A stretch of DNA of 64,000 nt, taken from Thiolapillus brandeum (lineage in GTDB: Bacteria > Pseudomonadota > Gammaproteobacteria > Chromatiales > Chromatiaceae). The DNA is taken from NCBI RefSeq assembly GCF_000828615.1, contig NZ_AP012273.1:2418001-2482000 (forward strand). Reading direction: 5' to 3'. A model generated the notes under the pieces. It worked only from the letters and a program-made list of their open reading frames with translations, had not been told where the DNA came from and ran no database searches. Each line of letters begins with the position of its first letter. Position 1 is the stretch's first letter. Positions 52,081 to 63,204 of this stretch are shown piece after piece. Made by a program: the position numbers and the translations under genes.

Positions 52081-53976
52081 TCAGCCGCCTTGTATTTCCT
52101 CGAGTTCATCCCAGCGCAGGTACAAAGCCTCCAGTTGCGCCACCACTTCCTGCAGCTCCCCACTGAGACTTTGGGCCTTTTCAGGATCCGACTGGTAGAG
52201 CTCCGGATCCGACAAGGCCTGCTCCACATTCGCACGCCGTTCTTCCATGGCCTCGATATCACCCGGCAGGCGGGCCAGCTCCCGCTGTTCCTTATAGCCC
52301 AGTTTCCTGCCCGGAGCAGATTGCGGCTTGACTCTGGGGGCCTCTGTTCCGGCTTTTTGCCGGGGCTTGTCCTCCTCAGGAGCCGGCCGTTGCGCAAGCC
52401 AGTCACTGTATCCCCCCACATAGGCATTCACCTGCCCCTGGCCTTCGAACACCAGGCTGGAGGTCACCACGTTATCCAGGAATGCCCGGTCGTGGCTGAC
52501 CAGCAACAAGGTGCCTTCATAATTCAGCAGCAGTTCTTCCAACAGCTCCAGAGTTTCGACATCCAGGTCATTGGTGGGTTCATCCATTACCAGCAGGTTG
52601 GCGGGCTTCATGAACAGCTTTGCAAGAAGCAAACGGTTGCGCTCACCACCGGACAGGGCTTTCACGGGTTGGCGGGCACGGGCAGGCGGAAACAGAAAAT
52701 CCTGAAGGTAACTGATGATATGTTTGGAATGGCCGTTGATGGTCACGCTATCACTGCCGCCACTGACATTGTCGATGACCGTGGCTTCTTCATCGAGCTG
52801 GGCACGCAACTGATCGAAATAGGCCACTTCCACTTTGCTCCCCAGCCGGATGTCGCCGGCATCCGGTTTCAGCTTCCCCAGCAGGAGATTCAGCAGTGTG
52901 GATTTGCCGCATCCATTGGGGCCAATGATACCCAGCTTGTCACCCCGCAGAATCGTGGCACTGAAGTTCCTTACAACAGGATTTCCATCCCAGGCATAGC
53001 TGACATTCTCCGCCTCGCAAACCAGTTTGCCGGACAACTCTCCCTTGTTCATGGCCAGCTTTACCGAACCCTGTTTGCTGCGGCGCTCACGAGCCGCTTC
53101 ACGCATGGCCTGGAGCTGGCGTACCCGTCCCTCATTGCGCGTGCGCCTGGCCTTGATGCCCTGGCGTATCCAGACCTCCTCCTGGGCCAGCTTCTTGTCG
53201 AAACGGGCATTTTCCCGGGCCTCGGCATTTTCCCGTTCGGCCTTGCGCCTCAGGTAATTGTCATAGTCCCCCGGCCAATCCGTGATCATTCCCCGATCCA
53301 GTTCCACGATGCGTGTGGCCAGGCGCCGCAGAAAAGCCCTGTCGTGAGTGATGAACAACAGACTGCCGCGCCAACCCAGAAGAAATTCCTCCAGCCAGGC
53401 GATGGCCTCGATATCCAGATGGTTGGTCGGCTCATCGAGAAGCAGCAGATCCGGTTCCGCCGCCAGAGCCCGGGCCAGCAGCACCCGGCGTTTCATACCA
53501 CCGGAAAGGGCGGAAAATTCCTGGTCGGGATCCAGTTCCATGCGGGAAATCACTTCTTCCACCCGCTGCTCCAGGGCCCAGCCTCCCGCGGCTTCCATCT
53601 TTTGCTGTGCGACGGACAAATGGTTCATGGCCGCTTCGTCACCGGACTCCGCCAGGGACACACAGGCGGCATGGTAGTCCTTCACCAGCCCGGCCAGGTT
53701 TCCCAGTCCATCGGCCACCAGATCGAATATTCTTCCCGCCATGTCATCCGGCACCTCCTGGCGCAGAAAGGCGATTCGGGCACCGCCCTCAACCCGCACT
53801 TCCCCGTCGTCGAAAGGGATTTCTCCGGCGATCACTTTCATCAAAGTGGATTTCCCCTCACCGTTCCTGCCAATGAGGCAAATGCGCTCATTGGCCTCGA
53901 TATTCAGATCAACCTCATTCAATAGCGCAGGATGGCCAAAGGACAAGGATAATTTCTTTATTGAAAGCAATGACAT
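52081..53976 (-). CDS. uup: ABC-F ATPase Uup
   Basis: 631 residues from the ATG at 53974-53976. Two ATPase domains without membrane segments: Walker A GRNGEGKST and GPNGCGKST, signatures LSGGMKRRV and LSGGERNRL, Walker B LLLLDEPTNHLD and LLVMDEPTNDLD. The interdomain linker is Arg/Glu-rich (KARRTRNEGRVRQLQAMREAARERR) and the C-terminal coiled coil (about 560-631) is the feature that separates Uup from EttA and YbiT. Uup acts on ribosomes and, in E. coli, affects transposon excision. Divergent from the Crp/Fnr regulator. Confidence 0.93.
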   Translation of the reverse strand: MSLLSIKKLSLSFGHPALLNEVDLNIEANERICLIGRNGEGKSTLMKVIAGEIPFDDGEVRVEGGARIAFLRQEVPDDMAGRIFDLVADGLGNLAGLVKDYHAACVSLAESGDEAAMNHLSVAQQKMEAAGGWALEQRVEEVISRMELDPDQEFSALSGGMKRRVLLARALAAEPDLLLLDEPTNHLDIEAIAWLEEFLLGWRGSLLFITHDRAFLRRLATRIVELDRGMITDWPGDYDNYLRRKAERENAEARENARFDKKLAQEEVWIRQGIKARRTRNEGRVRQLQAMREAARERRSKQGSVKLAMNKGELSGKLVCEAENVSYAWDGNPVVRNFSATILRGDKLGIIGPNGCGKSTLLNLLLGKLKPDAGDIRLGSKVEVAYFDQLRAQLDEEATVIDNVSGGSDSVTINGHSKHIISYLQDFLFPPARARQPVKALSGGERNRLLLAKLFMKPANLLVMDEPTNDLDVETLELLEELLLNYEGTLLLVSHDRAFLDNVVTSSLVFEGQGQVNAYVGGYSDWLAQRPAPEEDKPRQKAGTEAPRVKPQSAPGRKLGYKEQRELARLPGDIEAMEERRANVEQALSDPELYQSDPEKAQSLSGELQEVVAQLEALYLRWDELEEIQGG

Positions 53977-54036
53977 ATAAAACAATTCCGGAATTTGCCA
54001 AAAAACTGAAAAAATAGTGCTATTAAGAGCAGATGC

Positions 54037-54050
54037 TTGATTGTTATCAT
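54037..54050. promoter_or_regulatory. FNR-type box upstream of the Crp/Fnr regulator
   Basis: TTGAT-N4-ATCAT, matching the FNR consensus TTGAT-N4-ATCAA at 9 of 10 fixed positions. It is 54 bp before the regulator start codon and 61 bp before the uup start on the other strand, so it could control either or both. Confidence 0.6.
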
Positions 54051-54103
54051 TGCGCTGCAAAGCATTTTTCGATTAACCGACCGGGAAGCCCACCCACTGC
54101 GCC

Positions 54104-54814
54104 ATGATCAAGTCAGTCTCACAAGAAGACGCCTGGAAAGGCGAAGCCAACTGTAAGATCTGCTCCATCCGGGACACGGTACTGTTTGCGGGTCTGGAGG
54201 AAAAGGACTTCGAACATATTCACAAGCCCATCGAGCAACTGCCCTTGCAGCCTGGCGACGCACTCTACCATGCAGGAAGCAAGGCTGACCGCCTGTTTAC
54301 CATCCGTAGTGGTCTGGTGAAACTGGTGCAGTATCTTCCCGACGGCACCCAACGCATCGTGCGCCTGCTGCGTGCCACGGATGTTACAGGAATGGAAGCC
54401 CTCCTGGGAGGGGAATATCAGCATGATGCCATCATCATGCAGACCACCGAAGTCTGTGTATTGCCCATCGATGTGGTGCAGCGCCTGAGCAAGGAGAATG
54501 TAAAACTCCACCACGAACTGATGAAACGCTGGCAGCGCGCTCTGTCCGATGCCGATCTTTGGATCACGCAGCTGTCCACCGGTTCGGCAAAACAACGGGT
54601 GGCGCGCTTGCTCATCAAGCTGGTTTGCGACGAAGACAACCACTGCGAACTGTTCAACCGGGAAGACATGGGCGCCATTCTGGGTATCACCACGGAAACC
54701 GCCAGCCGTACCGTGGCTGAGTTCAAACGCAAGGGGCTGTTGCGGGAAATGCGCCCCAACCAGTACGTGGCGGATACGGACAAACTGCAGGAAGTCGCCG
54801 AAGATCTGGTTTGA
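54104..54814 (+). CDS. Crp/Fnr family transcriptional regulator, Fnr-like
   Basis: 236 residues. N-terminal CKICSIRDTV (Cys17, Cys20), then a cyclic-nucleotide-type beta barrel (LQPGDALYHAGSKADRLFTIRSGLVKL), Cys118 in TTEVCVLP, a dimer helix and a C-terminal helix-turn-helix (DMGAILGITTETASRTVAEFKRKGLL). E. coli FNR uses four cysteines for its [4Fe-4S] cluster; three align here and the fourth (C29 in FNR) is Val26. The recognition helix has E-x2-SR (Glu198, Ser201, Arg202), the FNR pattern for TTGAT sites. It may sense oxygen or NO by a modified cluster, or have lost sensing. Confidence 0.85.
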   Translation: MIKSVSQEDAWKGEANCKICSIRDTVLFAGLEEKDFEHIHKPIEQLPLQPGDALYHAGSKADRLFTIRSGLVKLVQYLPDGTQRIVRLLRATDVTGMEALLGGEYQHDAIIMQTTEVCVLPIDVVQRLSKENVKLHHELMKRWQRALSDADLWITQLSTGSAKQRVARLLIKLVCDEDNHCELFNREDMGAILGITTETASRTVAEFKRKGLLREMRPNQYVADTDKLQEVAEDLV

Positions 54815-54899
54815 TCTGATCCGCATCAATTCTGCCCCCTGAAGCCCGGGGTTGTTATCTGTTATGCTGTACTCAGGAATTTCCAGCTGACGTATAGCG

Positions 54900-56558
54900 A
54901 TGACCAACAACTCTCTTCCCCCCCTGCCGGACCTCGCTCCCATCTGGCAATCCCTGCAGGAACATGCAGAGGAAATAAAAAAGCAGCATCTTCGGGACAT
55001 GTTCGCCGCAGATCCCCATCGGTTCGATGATTTTTCCCTGTCCCTGGGAGAAATACTTCTGGATTACTCCAAGAACCGCATTACCGGCAAGACCTTTGAA
55101 CTGCTGGAAGAGCTGGCCACCCGGGCCGGGCTGAAATCGTGGATCGAGCGCATGTTCAAGGGAGAGCGCATCAACAACACGGAAAACCGCGCCGTGTTGC
55201 ATACCGCCCTGCGCGCCCCCGCCGACGCCAGGGTCATTGTAGACGGCAGGAATGTGATTCCGGACGTACAGCGGGTGCTGGAAAGAATGGAAGCATTTTG
55301 CAGCAAAGTCCATGATGGAAGCTGGACCGGATACAGCAGCAGGGCCATTACCGATATCGTCAACATCGGCATTGGCGGTTCCGACCTGGGACCACATATG
55401 GTATCCACGGCCCTGCGCCCGTACTGGAAGAGCGGGTTGACGGCGCATTTCGTTTCCAACGTGGACGGTACGGATATCAATGAAACCCTGGTCAAACTCG
55501 ATCCTGAAACCACCCTGTTCATCATCGCCTCCAAGACCTTCACCACCCGTGAAACCATGACCAATGCCCACACCGCGCGGCAATGGTTTCTGGACAACAG
55601 CGACAACGATCACAATCATGTGCGCCGGCATTTCGTGGCGGTATCCACCAACAGTTCAGCCGTACAGGCTTTCGGCATCGACCAGGAGAACATGTTCGAA
55701 TTCTGGGACTGGGTTGGAGGCCGGTATTCCCTGTGGTCCGCCATCGGCCTGCCCATCGCCCTGATCGTGGGCATGGACAATTTCCGCAGGCTGCTGGCCG
55801 GCGCTCATGAAATGGATGAGCATTTCCGCAATGCGGATTTTCTTGGCAACATGCCGGTGATCCTTGGCTTGCTGGGCATCTGGTATCGCAACTTTCTCGG
55901 CGCCAGCAATCATGCCATCCTGCCTTACGATCATTCCCTGCGCCTGCTGCCCGCTTACCTGCAACAGGCGGACATGGAAAGCAACGGCAAAGGGGTGAAT
56001 CGCGAAGGCAAGCCCGTGGACTACGACACCGGCCCGATTATCTGGGGACAACCCGGCACCAATGGCCAGCACGCTTTCTTCCAGCTCATTCATCAGGGTA
56101 CGGAGCTGGTACCTGCGGATTTCATCCTGCCGGCCCGCACCCATCATCCCATCAGCGAGCACCACGAGATTCTCAGCGCCAACTGCATTGCCCAGACCGA
56201 AGCCCTGATGCGCGGCAAGACCGAAGCCGAGGTACGCCAGGAACTGGCCAGGGAAGGTATGCCGGAAGCACTCATCGAAACACTGGCGCCCCACAAGGTA
56301 TTTCCCGGCAACAAACCCACCAACACCATTGTCATACGCCAATTGACACCGTATAACCTGGGCAAGCTCATCGCCCTTTACGAACACAAGATTTTTGTAG
56401 AGAGCATCATCTGGAACATCAACGCCTTCGACCAGTGGGGCGTGGAACTGGGCAAACAGTTGGCGGACATCATCGAAGCCGAACTGGACAGCGCCCATGA
56501 ATGCAGCAGCCATGACAGTTCCACCAATGGACTGGTGAACCACTTGAAAAGCCAATGA
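54900..56558 (+). CDS. pgi: Glucose-6-phosphate isomerase
   Basis: 552 residues, the bacterial long form. Motifs: [45 protein letters not shown] and the signature [18 protein letters not shown]. It interconverts glucose-6-P and fructose-6-P. As first gene of the glycogen cluster it connects gluconeogenic or Calvin-cycle hexose phosphate to ADP-glucose; the next step, phosphoglucomutase, is not seen in this window. Confidence 0.96.
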   Translation: MTNNSLPPLPDLAPIWQSLQEHAEEIKKQHLRDMFAADPHRFDDFSLSLGEILLDYSKNRITGKTFELLEELATRAGLKSWIERMFKGERINNTENRAVLHTALRAPADARVIVDGRNVIPDVQRVLERMEAFCSKVHDGSWTGYSSRAITDIVNIGIGGSDLGPHMVSTALRPYWKSGLTAHFVSNVDGTDINETLVKLDPETTLFIIASKTFTTRETMTNAHTARQWFLDNSDNDHNHVRRHFVAVSTNSSAVQAFGIDQENMFEFWDWVGGRYSLWSAIGLPIALIVGMDNFRRLLAGAHEMDEHFRNADFLGNMPVILGLLGIWYRNFLGASNHAILPYDHSLRLLPAYLQQADMESNGKGVNREGKPVDYDTGPIIWGQPGTNGQHAFFQLIHQGTELVPADFILPARTHHPISEHHEILSANCIAQTEALMRGKTEAEVRQELAREGMPEALIETLAPHKVFPGNKPTNTIVIRQLTPYNLGKLIALYEHKIFVESIIWNINAFDQWGVELGKQLADIIEAELDSAHECSSHDSSTNGLVNHLKSQ

Positions 56559-56643
56559 AACTCATAATGACACCCGGACAGCTTTTTCACTGCGTAGCAC
56601 CGGGCCCAAGGCAAGCACATGCCGTACAGCAGCAGGTATCATC

Positions 56644-57957
56644 ATGAACGATATAAAGAAGAAGGAACAAGCCCAACTCTACCAGTACTATACGCAAACC
56701 AAGAACGCCACTGAGGTTACGCGTAATACTCTGGTGCTGATTCTTGCCGGTGGCCAGGGTTCGCGGCTGAAAGGCCTGACCAAGTGGCGGGCCAAACCTG
56801 CCGTCCCCTTCGGCGGCAAGTACCGCATCATCGACTTTGCCCTGTCCAACTGTATCAACTCCGGCCTGCGCCGTATCGGGGTGCTCACCCAGTACAAATC
56901 CCATTCCCTGATCCGCCACCTGCAACGCGCATGGAGTTTTCTGCGGGCAGAAATCGGGGAGTTCGTGGAAATCCTGCCTGCCCAACAGCGCATGTCGAAA
57001 GAATGGTACCAGGGCACCGCAGATGCCCTGTTCCAGAACATCGATATCATGCATCGCCACGCGCCGGAATTCGTCATGGTACTGGGCGGTGACCACATCT
57101 ACACCATGGACTATTCCAAGATGCTCATGGTGCATGCCCGCTCCGGAGCTGATCTGACCGTAGGTTGTATCGAAGTGCCCCTGGAAGAAGCCAGGGCCTT
57201 TGGCGTCATGTCCGTGGATACCGAGCTGCAGATCACCCGCTTCACGGAAAAACCGGAGAATCCGGAAAGCATTCCCGGACGCCCTGACATGGCTCTGGCA
57301 TCCATGGGCATTTATATTTTCTCCACCAGCTTCCTGTACAACGCCCTGATAGTTGATGCGGGAGACAAGGATTCCTCCCATGATTTCGGCAACGACATCA
57401 TTCCCAAGGCCATAGAAACCGCCAAGGCAATTGCCTATCCCTTCCGTGACGACCACGGCGACCAGGCCTACTGGCGGGACGTGGGCACCGTGGATTCCTA
57501 CTGGCAGGCCAACATGGAACTCTGCGCGGTCGAGCCGGAGCTGAACCTGTATGCGCGCAGCTGGCCTATCTGGACCTATCAGACCCAGCATCCGCCCGCC
57601 AAGTTCGTGTTTGACGACGAAGGCCGCCGTGGCGAGGCCATCGACTCCCTGGTATCCGGCGGCTGCATCATCGCCGGCGCCCGAGTCAAGCGTTCGGTGA
57701 TCTTCTTCGCCACACGCATCGAGAACCGCTCCATCGTGAAGGACAGCGTCATTCTGCCGAAAGTTACCATCGGCAAGAACTGCCGCATACAAAACACCAT
57801 AATCGACAAGGGTGCTTACATTGCCGATGGCACCATAATCGGTGAGAATCCCGAAGATGACGCCCGGCGTTTTCATGTGACCCCCAACGGCATCATACTG
57901 GTCACACCGGAAATGCTCGGGCAGGATCTGTTCATGGAAAACACCGAGGAAAAATGA
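56644..57957 (+). CDS. glgC: Glucose-1-phosphate adenylyltransferase
   Basis: 437 residues. The N-terminal nucleotidyltransferase opens VLILAGGQGSRLKGLTKWRAKPAVPFGGKYRIIDFALSN, with GTADALFQN and MVLGGDHIYTMDY. The regulatory substrate sites RAKPAV and later WRDVGTVDSYW, with a left-handed beta-helix (VKDSVILPKVTIGKNCRIQNTIID), are present. It makes ADP-glucose from glucose-1-P and ATP, the controlled step of glycogen synthesis. It overlaps the GH57 gene by 4 bp. Confidence 0.97.
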   Translation: MNDIKKKEQAQLYQYYTQTKNATEVTRNTLVLILAGGQGSRLKGLTKWRAKPAVPFGGKYRIIDFALSNCINSGLRRIGVLTQYKSHSLIRHLQRAWSFLRAEIGEFVEILPAQQRMSKEWYQGTADALFQNIDIMHRHAPEFVMVLGGDHIYTMDYSKMLMVHARSGADLTVGCIEVPLEEARAFGVMSVDTELQITRFTEKPENPESIPGRPDMALASMGIYIFSTSFLYNALIVDAGDKDSSHDFGNDIIPKAIETAKAIAYPFRDDHGDQAYWRDVGTVDSYWQANMELCAVEPELNLYARSWPIWTYQTQHPPAKFVFDDEGRRGEAIDSLVSGGCIIAGARVKRSVIFFATRIENRSIVKDSVILPKVTIGKNCRIQNTIIDKGAYIADGTIIGENPEDDARRFHVTPNGIILVTPEMLGQDLFMENTEEK

Positions 57958-59654
57958 GCACCCAATTGAACCTGGCCCTGTGCTGGCACATGCATCAGCC
58001 ATATTATCGAAAAGGACTCAACGGCAGCTATCAGCTGCCCTGGGTATATCTGCACGGAATCAAGGACTACGACGACATGGCCGCCCACCTGGAGCGCCAT
58101 CCGCGGATGAAAGCCGTAGTGAACTTCGCTCCCGTGCTGCTCGAACAACTGACAGACTATGCGGCGCAGATAAGGCAGTTTCTCGATACCGGGGACAGCA
58201 TGGACGACGACATGCTCAGCATGCTTGCCGGCGCCACGCCTATTCCCGATAACGCCAAGGGCCGCCGGGAACTGATCCAGTCATGCCGTCGTGCCCATGC
58301 CCCGCGCATGATCGAGCCCTATCCCCAATTCCAGGGTTTGCTGCAGATGTTTCCCCCGGAAGAGCAGCCCGGAGGCCAGGAAATACTGGTCTCCTACCTG
58401 GATGACCAGTATTTCGTGGATCTTCTGGTCTGGTATCACCTGGCCTGGTGCAGCCATCGCCTGAAACAAACACCTGCTGTACGCCGGCTCATGGAGCGCG
58501 CCAAGCGTTTCACCATGGAAGACCGCCATGAGCTGCTGGTGATCATCCAGGAAACCCTGGAAAACATCATCCCCCGCTATCGCAAGCTGGCGGAAAGCGG
58601 TCAGATAGAAATATCCATGACGCCTTGGGGCCACCCCATCGTGCCCCTGCTGAATGATTTTTCCAACATGAAGGAATCCCAGCCGGATGCCCCCATGCCG
58701 GAACACGCCGCCTATCCGGGCGGCGAGGAACGATCCCGTTGGCATTTGCAGCACGGCATGGAGCGTTTCGAAGCCTTCTTCGGGTTCCGTCCCAAGGGCG
58801 TGTGGCTGTCCGAAGGCGCTGTCAGTGACGATGCCATTGCCTTGCTGGATGAGATGAATATCGCATGGACGGCTTCCGGTGAGGCCGTCTGGCATCACAG
58901 CTGCCTGACTTCCGCCTGCAATCCGGACGAGATGGCCTGCCGCAAGGCTCTGTTCATCCCCTACCAGCTGGGGGAGAGCGAAACCCTGCTGTACTTCCGC
59001 GATGATGGCCTGTCCGACCTCATTGGCTTTGAGTACAGCAAATGGCACGCCGATGATGCCGTTGCCGATTTCATGGGTCATATGCATCGTATTGCTTCCT
59101 CCCTGGGTGACGAAGCCGATCAGCACGTGGTCTCCATCATTCTGGATGGGGAGAACGCCTGGGAGTATTACCCGGACAATGGCCATTACTTCCTCGATGC
59201 TCTGTACCGGGCCATCGAAAACAGCGACTTCGTCAACAGCACCACCTTCATGGAAGCCAATAGCCTTACACGCACGGACAAACTGTCTCATCTTGTGGCG
59301 GGAAGCTGGGTCTATGGCAGTTTTTCCACCTGGATAGGCTCCCCGGACAAGAACCGCGCCTGGGACCTGCTGGTAGATGTAAAAATCGTGTTCGACCGGA
59401 AGATAAGCGACTTGGAGGAAAAGGATGCCGAAGAAGCACGGCGCATGCTGGCCATCTGCGAAGGTTCCGACTGGTTCTGGTGGTTCGGGGACTACAACCC
59501 CTCGGATAGCGTGAACGATTTCGACCGCCTGTTCCGCACCCAGCTCAAGACCCTGTATTGCATGCTGGGTGAAACCCCACCTGCTTCCCTGGACACCCCC
59601 GTATCGAGTGGCGGCGGCATCATGGAAAACGCGGGCACCATGAGAAGGAACTGA
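57954..59654 (+). CDS. GH57 glycoside hydrolase (amylase-like)
   Basis: 566 residues without a signal peptide, so cytoplasmic. GH57 motifs: LALCWHMHQPYY (His), WGHPIVPLLNDF, the catalytic nucleophile Glu287 in VWLSEGAVSD and the acid Asp350 in LYFRDDGLSD; the helical C-terminus follows. It probably cuts or transfers alpha-1,4-glucan chains of glycogen or maltodextrin. Its place directly after glgC (ATGA overlap) and before malQ and glgB supports work on storage glucan. The exact activity (amylase or branching-type) is unclear. Confidence 0.9.
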   Translation: MSTQLNLALCWHMHQPYYRKGLNGSYQLPWVYLHGIKDYDDMAAHLERHPRMKAVVNFAPVLLEQLTDYAAQIRQFLDTGDSMDDDMLSMLAGATPIPDNAKGRRELIQSCRRAHAPRMIEPYPQFQGLLQMFPPEEQPGGQEILVSYLDDQYFVDLLVWYHLAWCSHRLKQTPAVRRLMERAKRFTMEDRHELLVIIQETLENIIPRYRKLAESGQIEISMTPWGHPIVPLLNDFSNMKESQPDAPMPEHAAYPGGEERSRWHLQHGMERFEAFFGFRPKGVWLSEGAVSDDAIALLDEMNIAWTASGEAVWHHSCLTSACNPDEMACRKALFIPYQLGESETLLYFRDDGLSDLIGFEYSKWHADDAVADFMGHMHRIASSLGDEADQHVVSIILDGENAWEYYPDNGHYFLDALYRAIENSDFVNSTTFMEANSLTRTDKLSHLVAGSWVYGSFSTWIGSPDKNRAWDLLVDVKIVFDRKISDLEEKDAEEARRMLAICEGSDWFWWFGDYNPSDSVNDFDRLFRTQLKTLYCMLGETPPASLDTPVSSGGGIMENAGTMRRN

Positions 59655-59665
59655 GACCCCAGCAC

Positions 59666-61027
59666 ATGCCGTATGAATTCAGCCAACGCAGGGCCGGGGT
59701 GCTGTTGCATCCCACCTCCCTGCCCTCAGGCACACTGGATGACGCCGATGCCTGGCTGGACTTCATGCAGGCCAGCGGCCTGAGCGTGTGGCAGGTACTC
59801 CCCCTGGGCGTACCTCAGGCAGACCTGTCGCCCTATCAGTGTCTGTCTGCCTTTGCCACCAATCCGGCCCTGCTCCGGGAGATTCCCGAGTACCGCGACG
59901 ACGATGCCGGCTTTGCCGAATTCTGCGCCGAAGAAGCCCACTGGCTGGACGACTACGCCCTGTTCGTGACCCTCAAGGAATATCATGATCACAAGGCTTG
60001 GTACGACTGGCCAACCCCCTACAAACAACGTAACCGGGATGCCCTGGCGCAATTCCAGCAACGCCATGGCAGATCCGTACAGGAGATCCGTTGGCAGCAA
60101 TACCAGCTGCATCGACGTTGGCGGGAACTGCAGCGCAAGGCCCAAGCCAGAAACATCCGCCTGTTTGGCGACATGCCCATTTTCGTCGCCCATGACAGCT
60201 CAGACGTGTGGGCCTGCCCCCGGCGTTTCCTCCTCGACAGGGACGGGCAGCCTACCTGGGTGACCGGCGTACCCCCGGACTATTTCTCCGAAACCGGCCA
60301 ACGCTGGGGCAATCCCCATTACGATTGGGATTACCATCAGCAGGAAGGCTTTCAATGGTGGCTGGCGCGATTGAGTCACCACTTCCGCTGGTTCGATCTG
60401 GTGCGCATCGACCACTTCCGCGGTCTGCAGGCGGTGTGGATGATTCCCGCCGATGAACCGACCGCTGAAAACGGCCACTGGCAGAAAGTGCCCGGAGATG
60501 CTCTCCTTGCCAGCCTTAAGAAAAGCATGCAGCACCTGCCCCTGGTGGCCGAGGATCTGGGCATCATCACTCCGGAAGTCAAGGCCCTGAAAAAGAAGTA
60601 TGACCTGCCCGGCATGGCGGTACTGCAATTCGCCTTCGACGCCTTTGAGGACAACCCCCACAAACCGGTCAATATCACCCCAAAATGCGCGGCTTATACC
60701 GGCACCCATGACAACGATACCACCCTGGGCTGGTATCAGTCCCTGGACCACAGCAGTCGCCAGCGGGTGCACGAGATGTTGCATATGCAGCCCGGCGATG
60801 ATCCCGTGGATGCCATGATAGACACCCTGTTTCATACCCGGGCCAACCTGGCCGTAGTGCCCATGCAGGATTTTCTCAAACTGGGCAGTGAAGCACGTAT
60901 GAACACCCCGGGAGTACCCAACGGCAACTGGCGCTGGCGCCTGCCACCTCAGTCCCTGTCCACCCCGGATCTTCCCGGGCATATCCTTGAACAGGTCATC
61001 AACAGCAAACGGAAAGTCACGCCATGA
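59666..61027 (+). CDS. malQ: 4-alpha-glucanotransferase (amylomaltase)
   Basis: 453 residues, shorter than the usual 500 or so because of a compact N-terminal region. GH77 motifs: [57 protein letters not shown] (nucleophile Asp249), VAEDLG (Glu296) and GTHDNDTT (Asp349). It transfers maltodextrin segments and works with phosphorylase and branching enzyme. ATG after GAGACCCCAGCAC. Overlaps glgB by 4 bp. Confidence 0.93.
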   Translation: MPYEFSQRRAGVLLHPTSLPSGTLDDADAWLDFMQASGLSVWQVLPLGVPQADLSPYQCLSAFATNPALLREIPEYRDDDAGFAEFCAEEAHWLDDYALFVTLKEYHDHKAWYDWPTPYKQRNRDALAQFQQRHGRSVQEIRWQQYQLHRRWRELQRKAQARNIRLFGDMPIFVAHDSSDVWACPRRFLLDRDGQPTWVTGVPPDYFSETGQRWGNPHYDWDYHQQEGFQWWLARLSHHFRWFDLVRIDHFRGLQAVWMIPADEPTAENGHWQKVPGDALLASLKKSMQHLPLVAEDLGIITPEVKALKKKYDLPGMAVLQFAFDAFEDNPHKPVNITPKCAAYTGTHDNDTTLGWYQSLDHSSRQRVHEMLHMQPGDDPVDAMIDTLFHTRANLAVVPMQDFLKLGSEARMNTPGVPNGNWRWRLPPQSLSTPDLPGHILEQVINSKRKVTP

Positions 61028-63195
61028 ATCACCTGGAACGACTGCAGCAAGGCCGTCATCATGACCCCTTCGACTACCTGGGCCGCCATCCCCTGAATCA
61101 GGGTTGGATTATCCGCGCCTTCATGCCCAGTGCGGAAGCCGTGGAACTGAAAGACGTGGGCGCCATGAACCGCGTAGAAGGCAGCGATCTGTTCGTTATC
61201 CGCCTGGACAAGGCCCAATACGAACAGCTCCCTGCCCACTATTGCCTACGCTGGCAGGAAAAGCATGACAGCAGCTGGCATGAAGCCATCTCACCCTACA
61301 GCTTCGACCCACAACTGCCCGACTGGGATCTGCACCTGTTCAACGAAGGTCGGCACCATCATGCCTGGCGCATACTCGGCGCACAGACCAGGGAAATCGA
61401 TGGCATACCCGGGTGCCTGTTCTCCGTGTGGGCGCCACATGTACAGCGGGTCAGTATCATTGGCGACTTCAATGGCTGGAACGGACTGCGCCACCCCATG
61501 CGCAACCGTGGACATTCGGGAGTCTGGGAGCTGTTCATTCCCGGCCTGCACCCCGGTGACGCCTACAAGTTCGAGATTCTCAGCCATCAGGGACAGCTCA
61601 TCACCAAGACCGATCCCTATGCAAGACACATGGCCAGGCGGCCGGACACCACATCCCTGATTACCGGCCCCACGGAACACCAGTGGCAGGACAGCGACTG
61701 GCTGGAGCAGCGCCGGAACTGGGACTGGCAGCACCAGCCTGTATCCATCTACGAAATCCACCCCGGTTCCTGGCGCCAGCATGAAGACGGCAGTTTCTAC
61801 ACCTGGCGGGAACTTGCTGAAGAACTGGTGCCCTGGGTGCGCGACATGGGCTATACCCATATCGAGCTGCTGCCTGTAATGGAACACCCCCTGGACGAAT
61901 CCTGGGGCTATCAGGTATCCGGCTATTATGCCCCCACATCCCGTTTTGGAAGCCCTGACGACCTGCGCCATTTCATCGACAACTGCCACCTCAACGGCAT
62001 TGGGGTACTCCTGGACTGGGTGCCGGCGCATTTTCCCAGGGACGAATTCGCCCTGGCCCGTTTCACTGGCGAGCCGCTCTACGAACATGCCGATCCACGC
62101 AAGGGCGAGCACCGGGACTGGGGCACCCTGATCTTCGACTTCGGTCGTAACGAGGTGCGCAACTTCCTGGTGGCCAATGCCTTGTACTGGATCGAGGAAT
62201 TCCACATCGACGGACTGCGCGTGGATGCCGTGGCATCCATGCTCTACCTGGATTACTCCCGGGAGGACGGTGACTGGACCCCCAACCGCTACGGCGGCCG
62301 GGAACACCTGGAAGCCATAGATTTCCTGCGCGAGATGAACGAAGCCGTACATACCCGCTTCCCCGGGGTGATCACCGTGGCCGAAGAGTCCACCGCCTGG
62401 CCCCTAGTCTCACGCCCACCCTACATGGGTGGTCTGGGCTTCTCCATGAAATGGAACATGGGCTGGATGCACGACACCCTGTCCTACATGGAAACCGACC
62501 CCATCTATCGCAAGTACCACCACGACAAGCTCACTTTCAGCCAGCTCTACCTGTGGAGCGAAAATTTCGTGCTGCCTTTTTCCCACGATGAAGTCGTGCA
62601 TCTGAAAAAAAGCATGCTGGACAAGATGCCCGGCGATGTCTGGCAGCGTTTTGCCAACCTGCGCCTGCTGTACGCCTACCAGTACGCCCATCCCGGAAAG
62701 AAGCTGTTGTTCATGGGCAGCGAATTTGCACAATGGACGGAATGGAACGCCAAGACCGCCCTGGACTGGCCCCTGATGGATGTGCCCGATCACCAGGGCA
62801 TCCACAAGCTGGTGACAGACCTGAACCATTTGTATTCCGCCGAAGCCGCCCTGCATGAAACCGATTTCGATCATGAAGGCTTCCAGTGGATCGACTGCCA
62901 TGACAGCGAACAGTCCATTCTCAGCTTTGTGCGTCGCAGCAAGAGCAACCCGGCCGACGTGCTGCTGTGCCTGTTCAATTTCACCCCGGTCCCCCGCCTG
63001 GGTTACCGCATTGGCGTCCCCTCACCGGGGAATTACCACGAATGCCTGAACAGCGATTCCAGCTGGTATGGCGGCAGCAATATGGGCAATGCCGGAAGCA
63101 TCTCCTCGGAGGCCGTTCCCTGGATGGGATTCGAGCACTCCCTGGAGCTGACCCTGCCGCCCCTGGGCGCCCTGTTCCTCAAACCCCAAGCCTGA
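61024..63195 (+). CDS. glgB: 1,4-alpha-glucan branching enzyme
   Basis: 723 residues. An N-terminal domain (about 1-105), a CBM48 domain (about 115-225, [21 protein letters not shown]), the GH13 barrel and a C-terminal all-beta domain. Active-site Asp401 ([20 protein letters not shown]), Glu454 ([13 protein letters not shown]) and the conserved [12 protein letters not shown]. It adds alpha-1,6 branches to the chains made by GlgA. Start ATG overlaps the malQ stop. Confidence 0.97.
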   Translation: MNHLERLQQGRHHDPFDYLGRHPLNQGWIIRAFMPSAEAVELKDVGAMNRVEGSDLFVIRLDKAQYEQLPAHYCLRWQEKHDSSWHEAISPYSFDPQLPDWDLHLFNEGRHHHAWRILGAQTREIDGIPGCLFSVWAPHVQRVSIIGDFNGWNGLRHPMRNRGHSGVWELFIPGLHPGDAYKFEILSHQGQLITKTDPYARHMARRPDTTSLITGPTEHQWQDSDWLEQRRNWDWQHQPVSIYEIHPGSWRQHEDGSFYTWRELAEELVPWVRDMGYTHIELLPVMEHPLDESWGYQVSGYYAPTSRFGSPDDLRHFIDNCHLNGIGVLLDWVPAHFPRDEFALARFTGEPLYEHADPRKGEHRDWGTLIFDFGRNEVRNFLVANALYWIEEFHIDGLRVDAVASMLYLDYSREDGDWTPNRYGGREHLEAIDFLREMNEAVHTRFPGVITVAEESTAWPLVSRPPYMGGLGFSMKWNMGWMHDTLSYMETDPIYRKYHHDKLTFSQLYLWSENFVLPFSHDEVVHLKKSMLDKMPGDVWQRFANLRLLYAYQYAHPGKKLLFMGSEFAQWTEWNAKTALDWPLMDVPDHQGIHKLVTDLNHLYSAEAALHETDFDHEGFQWIDCHDSEQSILSFVRRSKSNPADVLLCLFNFTPVPRLGYRIGVPSPGNYHECLNSDSSWYGGSNMGNAGSISSEAVPWMGFEHSLELTLPPLGALFLKPQA

Positions 63196-63204
63196 TTTCA
63201 AGCC

